A stretch of DNA of 64,000 nucleotides from a virus, in IMG/VR virus record IMGVR_UViG_3300037875_000559, positions 20,199 through 84,198 of that record. One strand, given 5' to 3'. Positions 35,900 through 44,130 of the stretch are shown one piece after another. The notes beneath the pieces were generated by a model that did no database searches, was not told the origin of the DNA, and saw nothing but the letters and a program-made list of their open reading frames with translations. The number at the start of each line of letters is the position of its first letter. The first letter of the stretch is position 1. The position numbers were made by a program, and so were the translations under genes.

Positions 35900-36247
35900 A
35901 TGGCTAATTTTTGGATAAATAAGGAAGGACAGAACACGCTTAAAGGTAGTCACACGAACCCTTCTAATCGTATTTATTTGCCCGACCATCTGATTGCTGA
36001 GTTCCTATTGGACTACCCATATTCAAGAGCGGATTTTTGGAATCTATTTAAGACCATGTTACCAGAAGAGCAGTTTAGGCTACAAGAAATAATAGATGCG
36101 TACCCAAGTTTGCTTGTAGATCGAGAAGAATACCAACAGGCAGAGGATACTTTTCAAAGTAGAGCAAATAAACAGCGAGTTAACACTATTTCTAAGATTA
36201 AGCCGAAAGAAGATACGCCTAAAAAAACATTGCGAGTGAACAGATAG
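35900..36247 (+). CDS. Hypothetical protein
   Basis: 115 residues with a good AAAAGGAG site. Helical middle section (AEFLLDYPYSRADFWNLFKTMLP), Lys/Arg-rich end. No family recognised. It opens a plus-strand run that continues to 39316. Confidence 0.5.
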   Translation: MANFWINKEGQNTLKGSHTNPSNRIYLPDHLIAEFLLDYPYSRADFWNLFKTMLPEEQFRLQEIIDAYPSLLVDREEYQQAEDTFQSRANKQRVNTISKIKPKEDTPKKTLRVNR

Positions 36248-36297
36248 TTTATTTATCATTTAGTTAAGATAAGAAATAAAATTAAAGGAGAACTCTC

Positions 36298-36642
36298 ATG
36301 TCTCAAGACCCAACACAGCTCGATAAACTACCTCTCAAAAGCAAAAAGTTCCTAGCGTATTTGATTGCTGACATAGGATGGAAGATCCTCATGTTTTATG
36401 TAATATGGGAGTACCAAACTAAGATTGAGCATTATGCTTTTATGGTTCTTGTTACTATGATCGTAACAAGCGGCTTCATTCAGATCGGCTATATTTTAGG
36501 GCAAGCTGCTCTTGATAAATATACAACCGTTGCTGTTTCTGCTCTCGATAGAGAGGGTAAAAGTCCAACACCACCTTCATCACCTCAGAAAAAGAAAGAG
36601 GGTGCTTCTGAAGAAGGTGGAGACTTTGATGGGACTCTTTAA
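36298..36642 (+). CDS. Two-helix membrane protein, possible holin
   Basis: 114 residues with two hydrophobic segments (KFLAYLIADIGWKILMFYVIW and FMVLVTMIVTSGFIQIGYIL) joined by a short charged turn, then a charged, Pro/Lys-rich tail. Size and layout fit class II holins, with both ends in the cytoplasm, but no endolysin gene is adjacent. An AAAGGAG site precedes the start. Confidence 0.5.
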   Translation: MSQDPTQLDKLPLKSKKFLAYLIADIGWKILMFYVIWEYQTKIEHYAFMVLVTMIVTSGFIQIGYILGQAALDKYTTVAVSALDREGKSPTPPSSPQKKKEGASEEGGDFDGTL

Positions 36643-37165
36643 AGAAAGAAATAATGCATCTGCAAAAAGAGTAGCGGAGAAGTTTTCTTCTTCGATTAAG
36701 AATAAAAACTTCACTCTTCCAATACAATACGAAAAGGATTTAACAGTAAGTCCTTTTGGGATTAGTCTTGTTTTAAATTTGCAGTATGAGGGTGGAGATG
36801 TAGGGTTTATCTCAGGCTATATAGATCCGATAAAACAGACTGGTGTCTCTGCATATCAGTGTGCTTCAGATATTCGGAGTTTGTCCCAACAACACCCCTC
36901 TGTTAATACCAAGAAAGGTGAGATTAGGCTTGTTGCGGTCGGTCAGTCTGAACTATACAAACCATATAGAGGTGTGGGTTTAGGGGTTCAGATGTACACA
37001 GAATTCCTCCGCTCTGTTTGGGACAAGGTTAGAAAGCCTTTCATATTTATTCCAGATGCTTGTGATGTAGGTAGGACTTCAGACGACGCAAGAAGGGTTT
37101 GGAAGTCTTTAGCTAGAAATAAACCCTCTTCTAATCTTTGTATTACGATCTTGAACCGACCATAA
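36629..37165 (+). CDS. GNAT-like acetyltransferase, probably packaged
   Basis: Start at ATG 36629 with GGTGGAG at good spacing, overlapping the membrane gene by 14 bases; an earlier start would run far into that gene. 178 residues: N-terminal helix ASAKRVAEKFSSS, GNAT core with the acetyl-CoA loop RGVGLG (114-119), and the family tail TSDDARRVWKSLARN. It is a paralogue of the proteins at 673 and 40923. Substrate unknown. Confidence 0.65.
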   Translation: MGLFKERNNASAKRVAEKFSSSIKNKNFTLPIQYEKDLTVSPFGISLVLNLQYEGGDVGFISGYIDPIKQTGVSAYQCASDIRSLSQQHPSVNTKKGEIRLVAVGQSELYKPYRGVGLGVQMYTEFLRSVWDKVRKPFIFIPDACDVGRTSDDARRVWKSLARNKPSSNLCITILNRP

Positions 37166-37177
37166 GGAGAAATAGGA

Positions 37178-38533
37178 ATGCCTAAGTACAATTTAAATTT
37201 AGTACAACAAAGAGAGCAAGCCCGTCATGTTACTCAAGCTCTAAGTGCATATACTCGTTTAGCTAGAGAAGTTGTGAGTATGGGTGCTTCAGCGAAAGCA
37301 GACTCTAATCCAAAAAGAAGATTTACACAGCTTGCTAGATCCTCTTCAAAGGTGTCTGCTTTTTTAGATGCTTTTATAGGGCAACCTACAGACTATTCTG
37401 TGGCATATAGTTTTCGTGAGAAATGTATATATGCTCTTAGAGATCAGCTCTTAGGTTTAAAAACACAGGCTGAAGCCGAAGAAATAATTACTAAGAATGC
37501 AGAGAAGTCCTACATACAAATGTCTGTCTCTTCTGCTCAGAAGAACTTGAGAGGTCTTTTACCACCTGAAATAAAGGCGTTCTTACCTGAGAACATTGTG
37601 ATTGAGACTGACGATGACGGGTCTATTACAAGTATGACGGATGTTTTTGGTAATGAGAAAGACGACCTTCAAACTAAAGTCAATTTAGTTCGTAAAATTG
37701 TGACTGATTACAATAAGATTGTGAAACAGGTGAAGAAAGATCTAGCTTCAAAGAATGAGCGTACTAAGTTCAAGGCAATAGTGACTTCTATTCTTATGGA
37801 AACAGGAATCCGACCTGGACGAGAAGGAAATGCGTCTAAAGTAGCAGGGGTGCTAATAGAGACATTCGGGGCTGTAACTTTAGCTCCCGAACACATTACT
37901 TTTGTAAAAAGTAACCTTGCTGAGTTGAAGTTCGTGGGGAAGGCAGGGACTGTGAATGTTGCGTCTCTTTCAGATAATGCTGTGATTAGAGAACTCAAAA
38001 ACTACGCATTAAAAGCTTTAAAAGGTAAATTGAAGCGTGTTTTTGTAGATAGAAATGGTATTTCACTATCTCATGTAGAGATAAACTACTATTTCCAAGA
38101 ATACTTTGGGTCTATCCGACCTTCTGACTTGAGAAAATATAAAGCTACAGAGCAGATGTTTGAAGCATTGAAAGAAGAGCAACAGAAGTTACAGGCGAAT
38201 ATCTTAAAATTCGTAGATGAAGAGGCTGAAGACTTAAAAGAGCGAGTTCTGTCCGAAATAGTGAACACTTTGAATCTTGCAGTCGAGCGAGCGAAATCGT
38301 CTCTGAGTCATTTATCAGGAGCAGATACCGTTGGGTATTATATTAATCCCGATGTCGTCTTGTCTTTTCTCTCACAAGGATTTGTTGACGCAGACTTGAA
38401 GAGTGCGATCATTAAGAATGACCGTACTCTTTCTTTTGATGTGGATGTTTTTGTACAGCATGCACTTTCTAAGAGAGGTTCTTCTTCTCACAATCTGCTT
38501 TCTATTTTCACAGAAATCGAAAATATGTTTTAA
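37178..38533 (+). CDS. DNA topoisomerase IB
   Basis: 451 residues. The C-terminal half carries the complete type IB catalytic set in order and close to vaccinia spacing: Arg212 (TGIRPGREGN), Lys255 (KFVGKAG), Arg319 (DLRKY), His378 and the nucleophile Tyr387 (nine residues after the His, as in vaccinia His265-Tyr274). About 110 N-terminal residues precede a DNA-grip-like region; the first 40 are an amphipathic, basic helix. It would relax supercoils by nicking one strand through a 3'-phosphotyrosine. Ribosome site AAGGAG. Confidence 0.85.
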   Translation: MPKYNLNLVQQREQARHVTQALSAYTRLAREVVSMGASAKADSNPKRRFTQLARSSSKVSAFLDAFIGQPTDYSVAYSFREKCIYALRDQLLGLKTQAEAEEIITKNAEKSYIQMSVSSAQKNLRGLLPPEIKAFLPENIVIETDDDGSITSMTDVFGNEKDDLQTKVNLVRKIVTDYNKIVKQVKKDLASKNERTKFKAIVTSILMETGIRPGREGNASKVAGVLIETFGAVTLAPEHITFVKSNLAELKFVGKAGTVNVASLSDNAVIRELKNYALKALKGKLKRVFVDRNGISLSHVEINYYFQEYFGSIRPSDLRKYKATEQMFEALKEEQQKLQANILKFVDEEAEDLKERVLSEIVNTLNLAVERAKSSLSHLSGADTVGYYINPDVVLSFLSQGFVDADLKSAIIKNDRTLSFDVDVFVQHALSKRGSSSHNLLSIFTEIENMF

Positions 38534-38576
38534 TCTTCGGTATGCTCCTTTATACAAAGACGAAGGAGGTGTTGTT

Positions 38577-38717
38577 TTGAAGCTGTCTGTTTTTTATTTA
38601 GTTCTGATTCTTATCTTTATTTCTGTTCTCTCTTTTGATGCCGGTTCTGAAACTAGCCAACCCCAAGAAATTCTTGAGGGTTCTGAGGATTACGAAGACT
38701 ATGGGTGTTTTAAATGA
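38577..38717 (+). CDS. Small membrane or secreted peptide with TTG start
   Basis: No ATG is available, but a perfect AAGGAGG lies 7 bases before TTG 38577. The 46-residue product begins with KLSVFYLVLILIFISVLSFDAGS, a signal-peptide or anchor-like helix, and ends in an acidic tail (EGSEDYEDYG). Its stop overlaps the next ATG (ATGA), so translation is coupled. Function unknown; size fits small phage envelope proteins. Confidence 0.6.
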   Translation: MKLSVFYLVLILIFISVLSFDAGSETSQPQEILEGSEDYEDYGCFK

Positions 38718-39316
38718 AAGATAAAAACGATTTTGGTGGTGGAAATAAAAACTCTTTGTACATACCTATGTCAGAGATAGAGCAAGAGTTCATACAAAGG
38801 TTAGTTGAAACACAGAGCTTTAGACTTGTTATCCATGATTGGGGCTATGTGGAAGAGCCAAGAGTGACCTTTGGAGATAAGAATCTTCATGTGTTCTTTA
38901 AACTGTGTTTTGATCGTCCTGAGAACCCAATGCCTGTACATTATTTTGATTTGGAACTTCAGACAAGATCGGGTGTGACTCTCTCCAAGCAAAGGATGAA
39001 CACTGAATATGGAGGACAGCCTATTTTAGTGAAACAAGGTCTTGATCTTGATATGGTTTGGGATATAGCGATCAAACACATAGATCCTAAACTCTTAAAG
39101 TCTCTTATGCCTTCTGTTACAGGGCTTACTTCAAGACTTCAGGATAGAGATAACCATGAGTTTACAGTTTTCGGTAATATGCGATTAAACAGAGACTTGA
39201 AAGATAAGGCTCTTAAATTAAACCAAGCAGAGAAGAACTTGAAAAGTGTTGAGGCTCAGATCAGAGCAGATGCAAGAAAGAACCCTAGAAATATGTTTGA
39301 AAAAGTTGAGGATTAA
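38714..39316 (+). CDS. Hypothetical protein, possibly virion-associated
   Basis: 200 residues, beta-rich in the middle (RLVIHDWGYVEEPRVTFG), coiled coil in the last 60 residues. Its stop shares bases with the convergent gene (TTAA). No family recognised. Confidence 0.5.
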   Translation: MKDKNDFGGGNKNSLYIPMSEIEQEFIQRLVETQSFRLVIHDWGYVEEPRVTFGDKNLHVFFKLCFDRPENPMPVHYFDLELQTRSGVTLSKQRMNTEYGGQPILVKQGLDLDMVWDIAIKHIDPKLLKSLMPSVTGLTSRLQDRDNHEFTVFGNMRLNRDLKDKALKLNQAEKNLKSVEAQIRADARKNPRNMFEKVED

Positions 39317-39588
39317 GCTACTTCAAAAGAATGGTCTTTTTCCTTCTCTAAGAGAATACGGATGTCTGACATTATGCAGTACACTGCTTCAGACTTTCTC
39401 TTGTGTAAGTAAAAGCTAGGTATCCACCATTTATCGTATCTCTGATCTCCTTGCTCTACTATCTGTGTTAAAAACCCTATGTATTTCTCTTTTCTCTTTT
39501 CATCTTCCAACCCGAAGATCATTATTTTTGTGGTGTGTAAGATAATAAAATATCTTGTCTTGTATTTTTTGTTCAGATTTTTAATCAT
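39313..39588 (-). CDS. Small hypothetical protein
   Basis: 91 residues, basic and rich in Tyr and Ile, last gene of the minus run from 40853. Overlaps the upstream gene by eight bases. No motif seen. Confidence 0.4.
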   Translation of the reverse strand: MIKNLNKKYKTRYFIILHTTKIMIFGLEDEKRKEKYIGFLTQIVEQGDQRYDKWWIPSFYLHKRKSEAVYCIMSDIRILLEKEKDHSFEVA

Positions 39589-40003
39589 TCGATACTCTCA
39601 CAAGGTTATAATTCTCTCTCCAAGCAGAGATTATTATATAGTTTAATGTAGAATTTTCGATTGAAAAACAATCTGGCATTTTTTTATGGTCTATCTTGCA
39701 ATAACTCTTATGAAAAGAAGCACACTCTTTAGAAGACGCACATATTTTATTTACAGGAGCTAGTTTTAAGCATCCTTTTGGATCTCTCACTTCCCTCATT
39801 AGAGGTGTGGTATCTCCATGTATTGCTCTGTCTAAAAGACTTTCAGAAATAAGAGGAATGAGGTTTTCCCATTCTGATCCCTCTAGCTCCTTAAACACCC
39901 CCCAAGGGTCTTCGTTTACGGGCATTATTCTAGCTATTTTTGGGTTTGACCATATTTTGTCTTTGAGGGTCATAAATACTATCCCGTCTCTTTTGTAAAT
40001 CAA
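39581..40003 (-). CDS. Cysteine-rich hypothetical protein
   Basis: Starting at TTG 40003, which has AAGGAG at seven bases and overlaps the preceding stop (TTGA), gives 140 residues; ATG 39973 is an alternative. A cluster of five cysteines (CLKL...CASSKECASFHKSYC...DCF) suggests a zinc or iron-sulfur site. Function unknown. Confidence 0.45.
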   Translation of the reverse strand: MIYKRDGIVFMTLKDKIWSNPKIARIMPVNEDPWGVFKELEGSEWENLIPLISESLLDRAIHGDTTPLMREVRDPKGCLKLAPVNKICASSKECASFHKSYCKIDHKKMPDCFSIENSTLNYIIISAWRENYNLVRVSND

Positions 40004-40317
40004 TGGACTTCTCCTTTCCTTTTTTCAATGTCTCCTAGTATTTTTTCTACTACCTCATCGTTCATTGTTTCTTCAGAACTTAAATACTCAACCACCTCTT
40101 CTGAAGCAGACCCTATCAGAGCTAGTATTTCTCTCCGTTGCCCCTCCTCTTCAGAGTGTACTATTACTTTTAAGTGTGGAAAATAGTATTCTATTCCAAG
40201 TTTCATCCCTATATTTATCCAAATTCGGATTAGCTCCTCTGAAGTTTCTGCTTCAGAAGTTAATGCCGATATCGTTCTATCGAATAAACTCTTAAGTTCT
40301 TCGTTTGTAAAATCCAT
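40000..40317 (-). CDS. Acidic helical hypothetical protein
   Basis: 105 residues, strongly acidic and helical, lying between the primase-domain gene and the cysteine-rich gene with overlaps of a few bases on one side. No motif recognised; may be a partner of a neighbour. Confidence 0.45.
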   Translation of the reverse strand: MDFTNEELKSLFDRTISALTSEAETSEELIRIWINIGMKLGIEYYFPHLKVIVHSEEEGQRREILALIGSASEEVVEYLSSEETMNDEVVEKILGDIEKRKGEVH

Positions 40318-40328
40318 GTTTTTTTACC

Positions 40329-40853
40329 TCAAGGTATTTTCTTTAAAAGCGTATACCAATGTTTAGACGATTGAAGATCTAATGATTTTATCAAGTCGAA
40401 TGCTTCCCATAGTTTGATTGCAGTCGAGAGTTCTATTTCTCTCTTTGTCGTTTTGTCTTTTAATATCTGATGTGTTCTTTTAGCGAGGTTTTCTATTTCT
40501 ATTGTGTTTGGGTTTTTGTCCGTATTTTCTTCAACATAGAGATCTTTCTTTCTCGTCTGAACCCAACCACTCAAGCCATACTTCTTCTCTAAGAGAGTGC
40601 AGGATTCAGAAAAAGAGAGACCTTCTTTTTCTAATACTGTTGAAATTGCATCTCTACTTTTCCCACAAGCAAAACAAAACCAACTGCTTGTTTGAGGGTA
40701 AACTCTAGCGGAAGGTGCATTGTCCTGCCCATCTCCATGCAGATCGCACCTAAACTGTTGCTCTCCTCCTCCTTCATAAACATCGTACCCATACCCTTGA
40801 AGTACGGACTCTATGCTTATTTCTTCTTTGATTCTATCTGCTCTTTTGTTCAT
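40329..40853 (-). CDS. Stand-alone DnaG-type CHC2 zinc-binding domain
   Basis: 174 residues. Residues 35-90 match the CHC2 zinc domain of DnaG primases: FRCDLHGDGQDNAPSARV, then SSWFCFACGKSRDAI, giving the Cys-His-Cys-Cys ligands, followed by the usual GLSFSESCTLLEKKYG helix. No TOPRIM or polymerase core follows, so this is only the template-recognition part of a primase. The rest may be encoded elsewhere or supplied by the host. Confidence 0.8.
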   Translation of the reverse strand: MNKRADRIKEEISIESVLQGYGYDVYEGGGEQQFRCDLHGDGQDNAPSARVYPQTSSWFCFACGKSRDAISTVLEKEGLSFSESCTLLEKKYGLSGWVQTRKKDLYVEENTDKNPNTIEIENLAKRTHQILKDKTTKREIELSTAIKLWEAFDLIKSLDLQSSKHWYTLLKKIP

Positions 40854-40922
40854 TTCTACTTCCTTTGTTTTTCTTTTATCTCTCTATATCGTTACTAAGA
40901 GAAGAAAAGATGGAGATTAATT

Positions 40923-41441
40923 ATGAAGTCTGTAGAGTCTTACACTTATGATGGAGTGTTACAGTATGAAGAGTACTCTAGGGGTCTAGATGTTGGTGTT
41001 ACACTATACGCTAATGATAGTGAAATAGGCTACATTCGGGGGCAGAAACTCAATTATAATAACTTTGAGAGCTTACAAAAAGCTAAGACTTGCTACAAGG
41101 ATGTTATCCATCTTGCAGGTCTGGGTGGGAAATCTGTGTGCGATACGGTAAAAGGTACTTCTTGCCTTTTACCTAGAGTTTTTATGATTACAGATGTAGA
41201 ATTAGAGAGTTATGACGACCAAGGAGTGAAGCTTAGAGGTCTTGGTCTTGGTAAGATTCTCTATGAGGTTATTTTTACAGAGTTTTTTGAGGAGAATGGG
41301 GATTTCATTGCAGTTCCAATGAAATGTATTTTCGGAAGAGATAATACTTCTCCTGACGCACAAAGAGTGTGGGACTCTCTTGCTAGAAATCTGGAATCTT
41401 CTTCGGATCTAGTTCTTGTAGATAGGGCTTTGCACTTTTAG
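40923..41441 (+). CDS. GNAT-like acetyltransferase
   Basis: 172 residues, third member of the local GNAT-like family. Acetyl-CoA loop RGLGLGKIL and the family tail TSPDAQRVWDSLARN are clear. It lacks the N-terminal amphipathic helix of its two paralogues and is isolated on the plus strand inside a minus-strand block. Stop bases are shared with the convergent gene (TTAG). Substrate unknown. Confidence 0.65.
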   Translation: MKSVESYTYDGVLQYEEYSRGLDVGVTLYANDSEIGYIRGQKLNYNNFESLQKAKTCYKDVIHLAGLGGKSVCDTVKGTSCLLPRVFMITDVELESYDDQGVKLRGLGLGKILYEVIFTEFFEENGDFIAVPMKCIFGRDNTSPDAQRVWDSLARNLESSSDLVLVDRALHF

Positions 41442-41782
41442 TCTTTCTCCCACCAATCGTCAAAACTGCCAAAAGGGATAAGGTCGTATATTTCTACAGG
41501 TATGCTACCAACACAATCATAGCTGAACCACTCACCACTCCCTCTCCACCTTTTAAGTGTCTCATGAAGTTCCTTTTCTCTCCACCCTAATCCTTCCAAA
41601 GATATAATTATTTTCAGAGTGTTAGGGTTACCTGTTTGTAAGTTCTTCAACCTTTTCTGAGGGTGCTTAGACCTGCCTATCTTTATTTCTCCTGTCTTTG
41701 ATGATTGTATGAAATAAAGACAGTCGCCTTTTCTTTTCAGTTTGCTTTTTTTGTAACTAACTATTAGATCATCGTAGTTCAT
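41438..41782 (-). CDS. T5orf172/MUG113-type GIY-YIG nuclease
   Basis: 114 residues. LYFIQSSKTGEIKIGRSKHPQKRL contains the YxI...IKIG strand pair and Arg helix of the T5orf172 branch of GIY-YIG nucleases. A later REKELHETLKRWRGSGEWF has the usual Glu-His helix and ends in the family EWF block. Last gene of the modification operon, two bases after the ABC-GNAT gene. It may cut unmodified DNA or act as a homing-like nuclease. Confidence 0.75.
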   Translation of the reverse strand: MNYDDLIVSYKKSKLKRKGDCLYFIQSSKTGEIKIGRSKHPQKRLKNLQTGNPNTLKIIISLEGLGWREKELHETLKRWRGSGEWFSYDCVGSIPVEIYDLIPFGSFDDWWEKD

Positions 41783-41784
41783 TC

Positions 41785-42936
41785 TTATACTCCAAAGAAG
41801 TTGTCTTGTTTTTTGGAACGGTCTTCTTGTCCTTTTAAAAGTCTAGTCCCATCTCCAATATATTCGTGAGAATAGCAGAGTCGATCAGCATGGGCTTCAT
41901 AGTCAAAGCTTGTGTAAGCACCACGCTTTTTGGAGTTATTAGAACCCATTCCTTGATAACTGTTCTTTCTACTCACTTTATTCATGCTTGTTGGCTTCCA
42001 TATTTCAGAGTTATTTCTATGTTCCCCTAGCTTTGGGTGAGCTGTTTTAGAGAAATAACGGCAACCCCTATCATAAAACATCTTTGCTACTGCATTTGAG
42101 AGCTTAGATCCTAGTCCCATCCCTTGAAAATCTGGTAAGATCACAGTCCTATGCTCTCTCCAAGCATTTCTCAAATCTCTGCTAGGGAAAGGGATAGCCG
42201 ATCCAAACCCACAAATCGTGTCATGCTCATTAACAAGCAACCAACAGTGAGCCGACTTATTTATTTCAGAGCTTAAATAGTGATGGTCGCAGAAGACTGA
42301 CCACGCTTCGGTCGAGCAAGGTAGGACTCTAAAATCTGAAGAGAGCCTTTCCGACCTCCCTTCTACGAGCCGTCTCGTTAACGTGTTAGCCACCCAATCA
42401 GGCTCTAACCAATTAATAACATCTTCGTGACAGGTGGCAATGACTACATTTCTATAGCCATAGTGGTCTATTACGTTTCTTACACCTACAGAAATAGAGT
42501 GAGCTAAGTCTCTATTACACACAGATGTAAACTCATCTATCACACAGCCGTCTTTCAGACTTATGGCTATCTCCGCTCTGTGTTTTTCTCCTGTAGAGAG
42601 GACATGGTAAGGTCTGCAAAGAGAGGGTATGGAAGATAATCCTATTTTCATAAGTAGATTGGGTTCTACTTGTGAAGCTATAGCTAAGTTCCCCTTCCAA
42701 ACTATTTCTTTCACCCCTCCCATTTCTTTAAGGAGAGTTGATTTACCGCTTCCACTAGGGCCGAAAATAACTCCAAGTGAGAAATCTTGAGGTACTTTAA
42801 AAGTAGGTACTGTGAAAGAGCTTTCTCCATTAAACCTATAGTCTGAAACTTCGGCTACTCTCTGAATGGTAGGTTCTAGGTCTACTTTTGAGGTGAGGGT
42901 TTGCCCTCCTATTTTTCTATAATTAAATAAGTCCAA
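41785..42936 (-). CDS. ABC-ATPase/GNAT fusion, putative DNA-modification enzyme
   Basis: 383 residues. N-terminal ABC ATPase: Walker A GPSGSGKST (59-67), signature LSTGE (113-117), Walker B CVIDE (131-135), H-loop His170. There are no membrane segments, so it is not a transporter. C-terminal GNAT domain: FCDHHYLSSEINKSAHCW (215-232) and acetyl-CoA loop PDFQGMGLG. This GNAT group is related in layout to phage Mu Mom, which modifies adenine in DNA. The protein ends QDNFFGV, a clamp-binding-like tail also seen in its neighbours. It lies two bases from the methyltransferase genes. Confidence 0.75.
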   Translation of the reverse strand: MDLFNYRKIGGQTLTSKVDLEPTIQRVAEVSDYRFNGESSFTVPTFKVPQDFSLGVIFGPSGSGKSTLLKEMGGVKEIVWKGNLAIASQVEPNLLMKIGLSSIPSLCRPYHVLSTGEKHRAEIAISLKDGCVIDEFTSVCNRDLAHSISVGVRNVIDHYGYRNVVIATCHEDVINWLEPDWVANTLTRRLVEGRSERLSSDFRVLPCSTEAWSVFCDHHYLSSEINKSAHCWLLVNEHDTICGFGSAIPFPSRDLRNAWREHRTVILPDFQGMGLGSKLSNAVAKMFYDRGCRYFSKTAHPKLGEHRNNSEIWKPTSMNKVSRKNSYQGMGSNNSKKRGAYTSFDYEAHADRLCYSHEYIGDGTRLLKGQEDRSKKQDNFFGV

Positions 42937-42938
42937 TT

Positions 42939-44120
42939 TTAAACTCCAAAAAAGTTCTCAGTTTTATATTTAGGTTCAGGAGCTACACCTTTACTCCAAA
43001 TCCAAATTGGTTCGCCAAAAGGCTTTGTTGTTTTTTGCCCCCCACGCTGATAAAGCTCGTAGCCGATTACACCTTCGTAATGAGCGTTAAGATTTTCCAT
43101 ATGTTTGAGCATCGGCTCACATAGGTTTATGTTTTTTTTGTCGTTGATATTAATACACATACGACCACCTTCAGATAAATGCTTCCAACACTTTGTTAGG
43201 GTTGGAAATAGAAAACCCTCTAGCCATTTTTCAGGTGTCGTGTATCGCTTCCAACTTTGTGTCTCTTCTTCACTATATCGTTCAATGTTGAAATAAGGAG
43301 GAGAGGTAAATACAAAATCAAACTCTCTCTCTCCAAGATCAACATCTTCAGCAGGAGAACAGATAAACTCTGTTTTCTTTTTTGTGTTACAGAAATCAGA
43401 AATAGCTTCATATTTCTCATGGAGTTTAGTGTTTGGATCTATGCCTACATAAGAAATAGCGTTTGAAGCATGGAAGCCTACGAGCCGATCTCCCCATCCT
43501 GCTGAGAAATCGAGAACATTCTTAGCATCAAAGAACTCGTATATCCATTTCGCAACTACAGGTCTAAACTGTTGAGCCATATAAGAATGGCTCATGATAG
43601 CTCTCCTTAAAGTCTGGCTGTTTATGCCACCTCTAGTGTAAGGTTCATCGCTTCTAAACCCAAAGAACCCTCTGAGGAAGTTGTTTTTCTTATCTGAGTT
43701 CTCCCACTCATATATAGGAGACTTACTTGAATGATAACCACAGCCCATTCTTATTATTTGTGTGAATTGATCTGAGACTGTCTTGCCTCTGTTATTTCCA
43801 AAGACTAAAAGAGGTTGGTCTGAGAACTTACAATCTAAGCCTTTTACTTGTCGTGGGTTTTCCCACTCTATGTTTTTTATTTCTATTTCTGCCTGTTTTA
43901 GTTTCAGCCAGTCTTTTTTAACTTCGTTTATTTCATATTCTCGTAAAGGGAATGGTAGCTTTTTTATTTCTTCTGATAGGTGTGTTTTTATTTCTTCTTC
44001 AGAGAAATAGTGAAGTAAGTTATCCCATTCTTTTGTAGAAATATAAAGACGATCTTCTATTACGGTAGAGTACTCCGTTATTTCTTTTTTAGGATCTCGT
44101 TCTAAATCAAAGAACATCAA
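42939..44120 (-). CDS. DNA methyltransferase, duplicated copy 1
   Basis: 393 residues. An N-terminal domain of about 195 residues is likely for target recognition. The Rossmann domain has motif I VLDFSAGWGDRLVGF (202-216) and motif IV FTSPPYF (271-277). SPPY is more usual for N4-cytosine enzymes, but N6-adenine cannot be excluded. It shares long nearly identical stretches with the 398-residue protein at 45599. The C terminus KTENFFGV has a clamp-binding-like form. The next gene upstream overlaps its start by four bases. Confidence 0.8.
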   Translation of the reverse strand: MMFFDLERDPKKEITEYSTVIEDRLYISTKEWDNLLHYFSEEEIKTHLSEEIKKLPFPLREYEINEVKKDWLKLKQAEIEIKNIEWENPRQVKGLDCKFSDQPLLVFGNNRGKTVSDQFTQIIRMGCGYHSSKSPIYEWENSDKKNNFLRGFFGFRSDEPYTRGGINSQTLRRAIMSHSYMAQQFRPVVAKWIYEFFDAKNVLDFSAGWGDRLVGFHASNAISYVGIDPNTKLHEKYEAISDFCNTKKKTEFICSPAEDVDLGEREFDFVFTSPPYFNIERYSEEETQSWKRYTTPEKWLEGFLFPTLTKCWKHLSEGGRMCININDKKNINLCEPMLKHMENLNAHYEGVIGYELYQRGGQKTTKPFGEPIWIWSKGVAPEPKYKTENFFGV

Positions 44121-44130
44121 AAGAAATACT
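43381..44130. repeat. Dense cluster of the over-represented heptamer AGAAATA/TATTTCT
   Basis: By eye I count 11 copies of the heptamer in about 750 bases, in both orientations (for example a tandem pair at about 43877-43890), where roughly 0.2 would be expected from base composition. It is the densest patch I checked; the word is frequent throughout the window. Confidence 0.7.

Noticed and set aside
41785-42936. Interpretation of the ABC domain as a membrane transporter
   Set aside because: No permease gene is near, no membrane segment is present, and the ATPase is fused to a GNAT domain.
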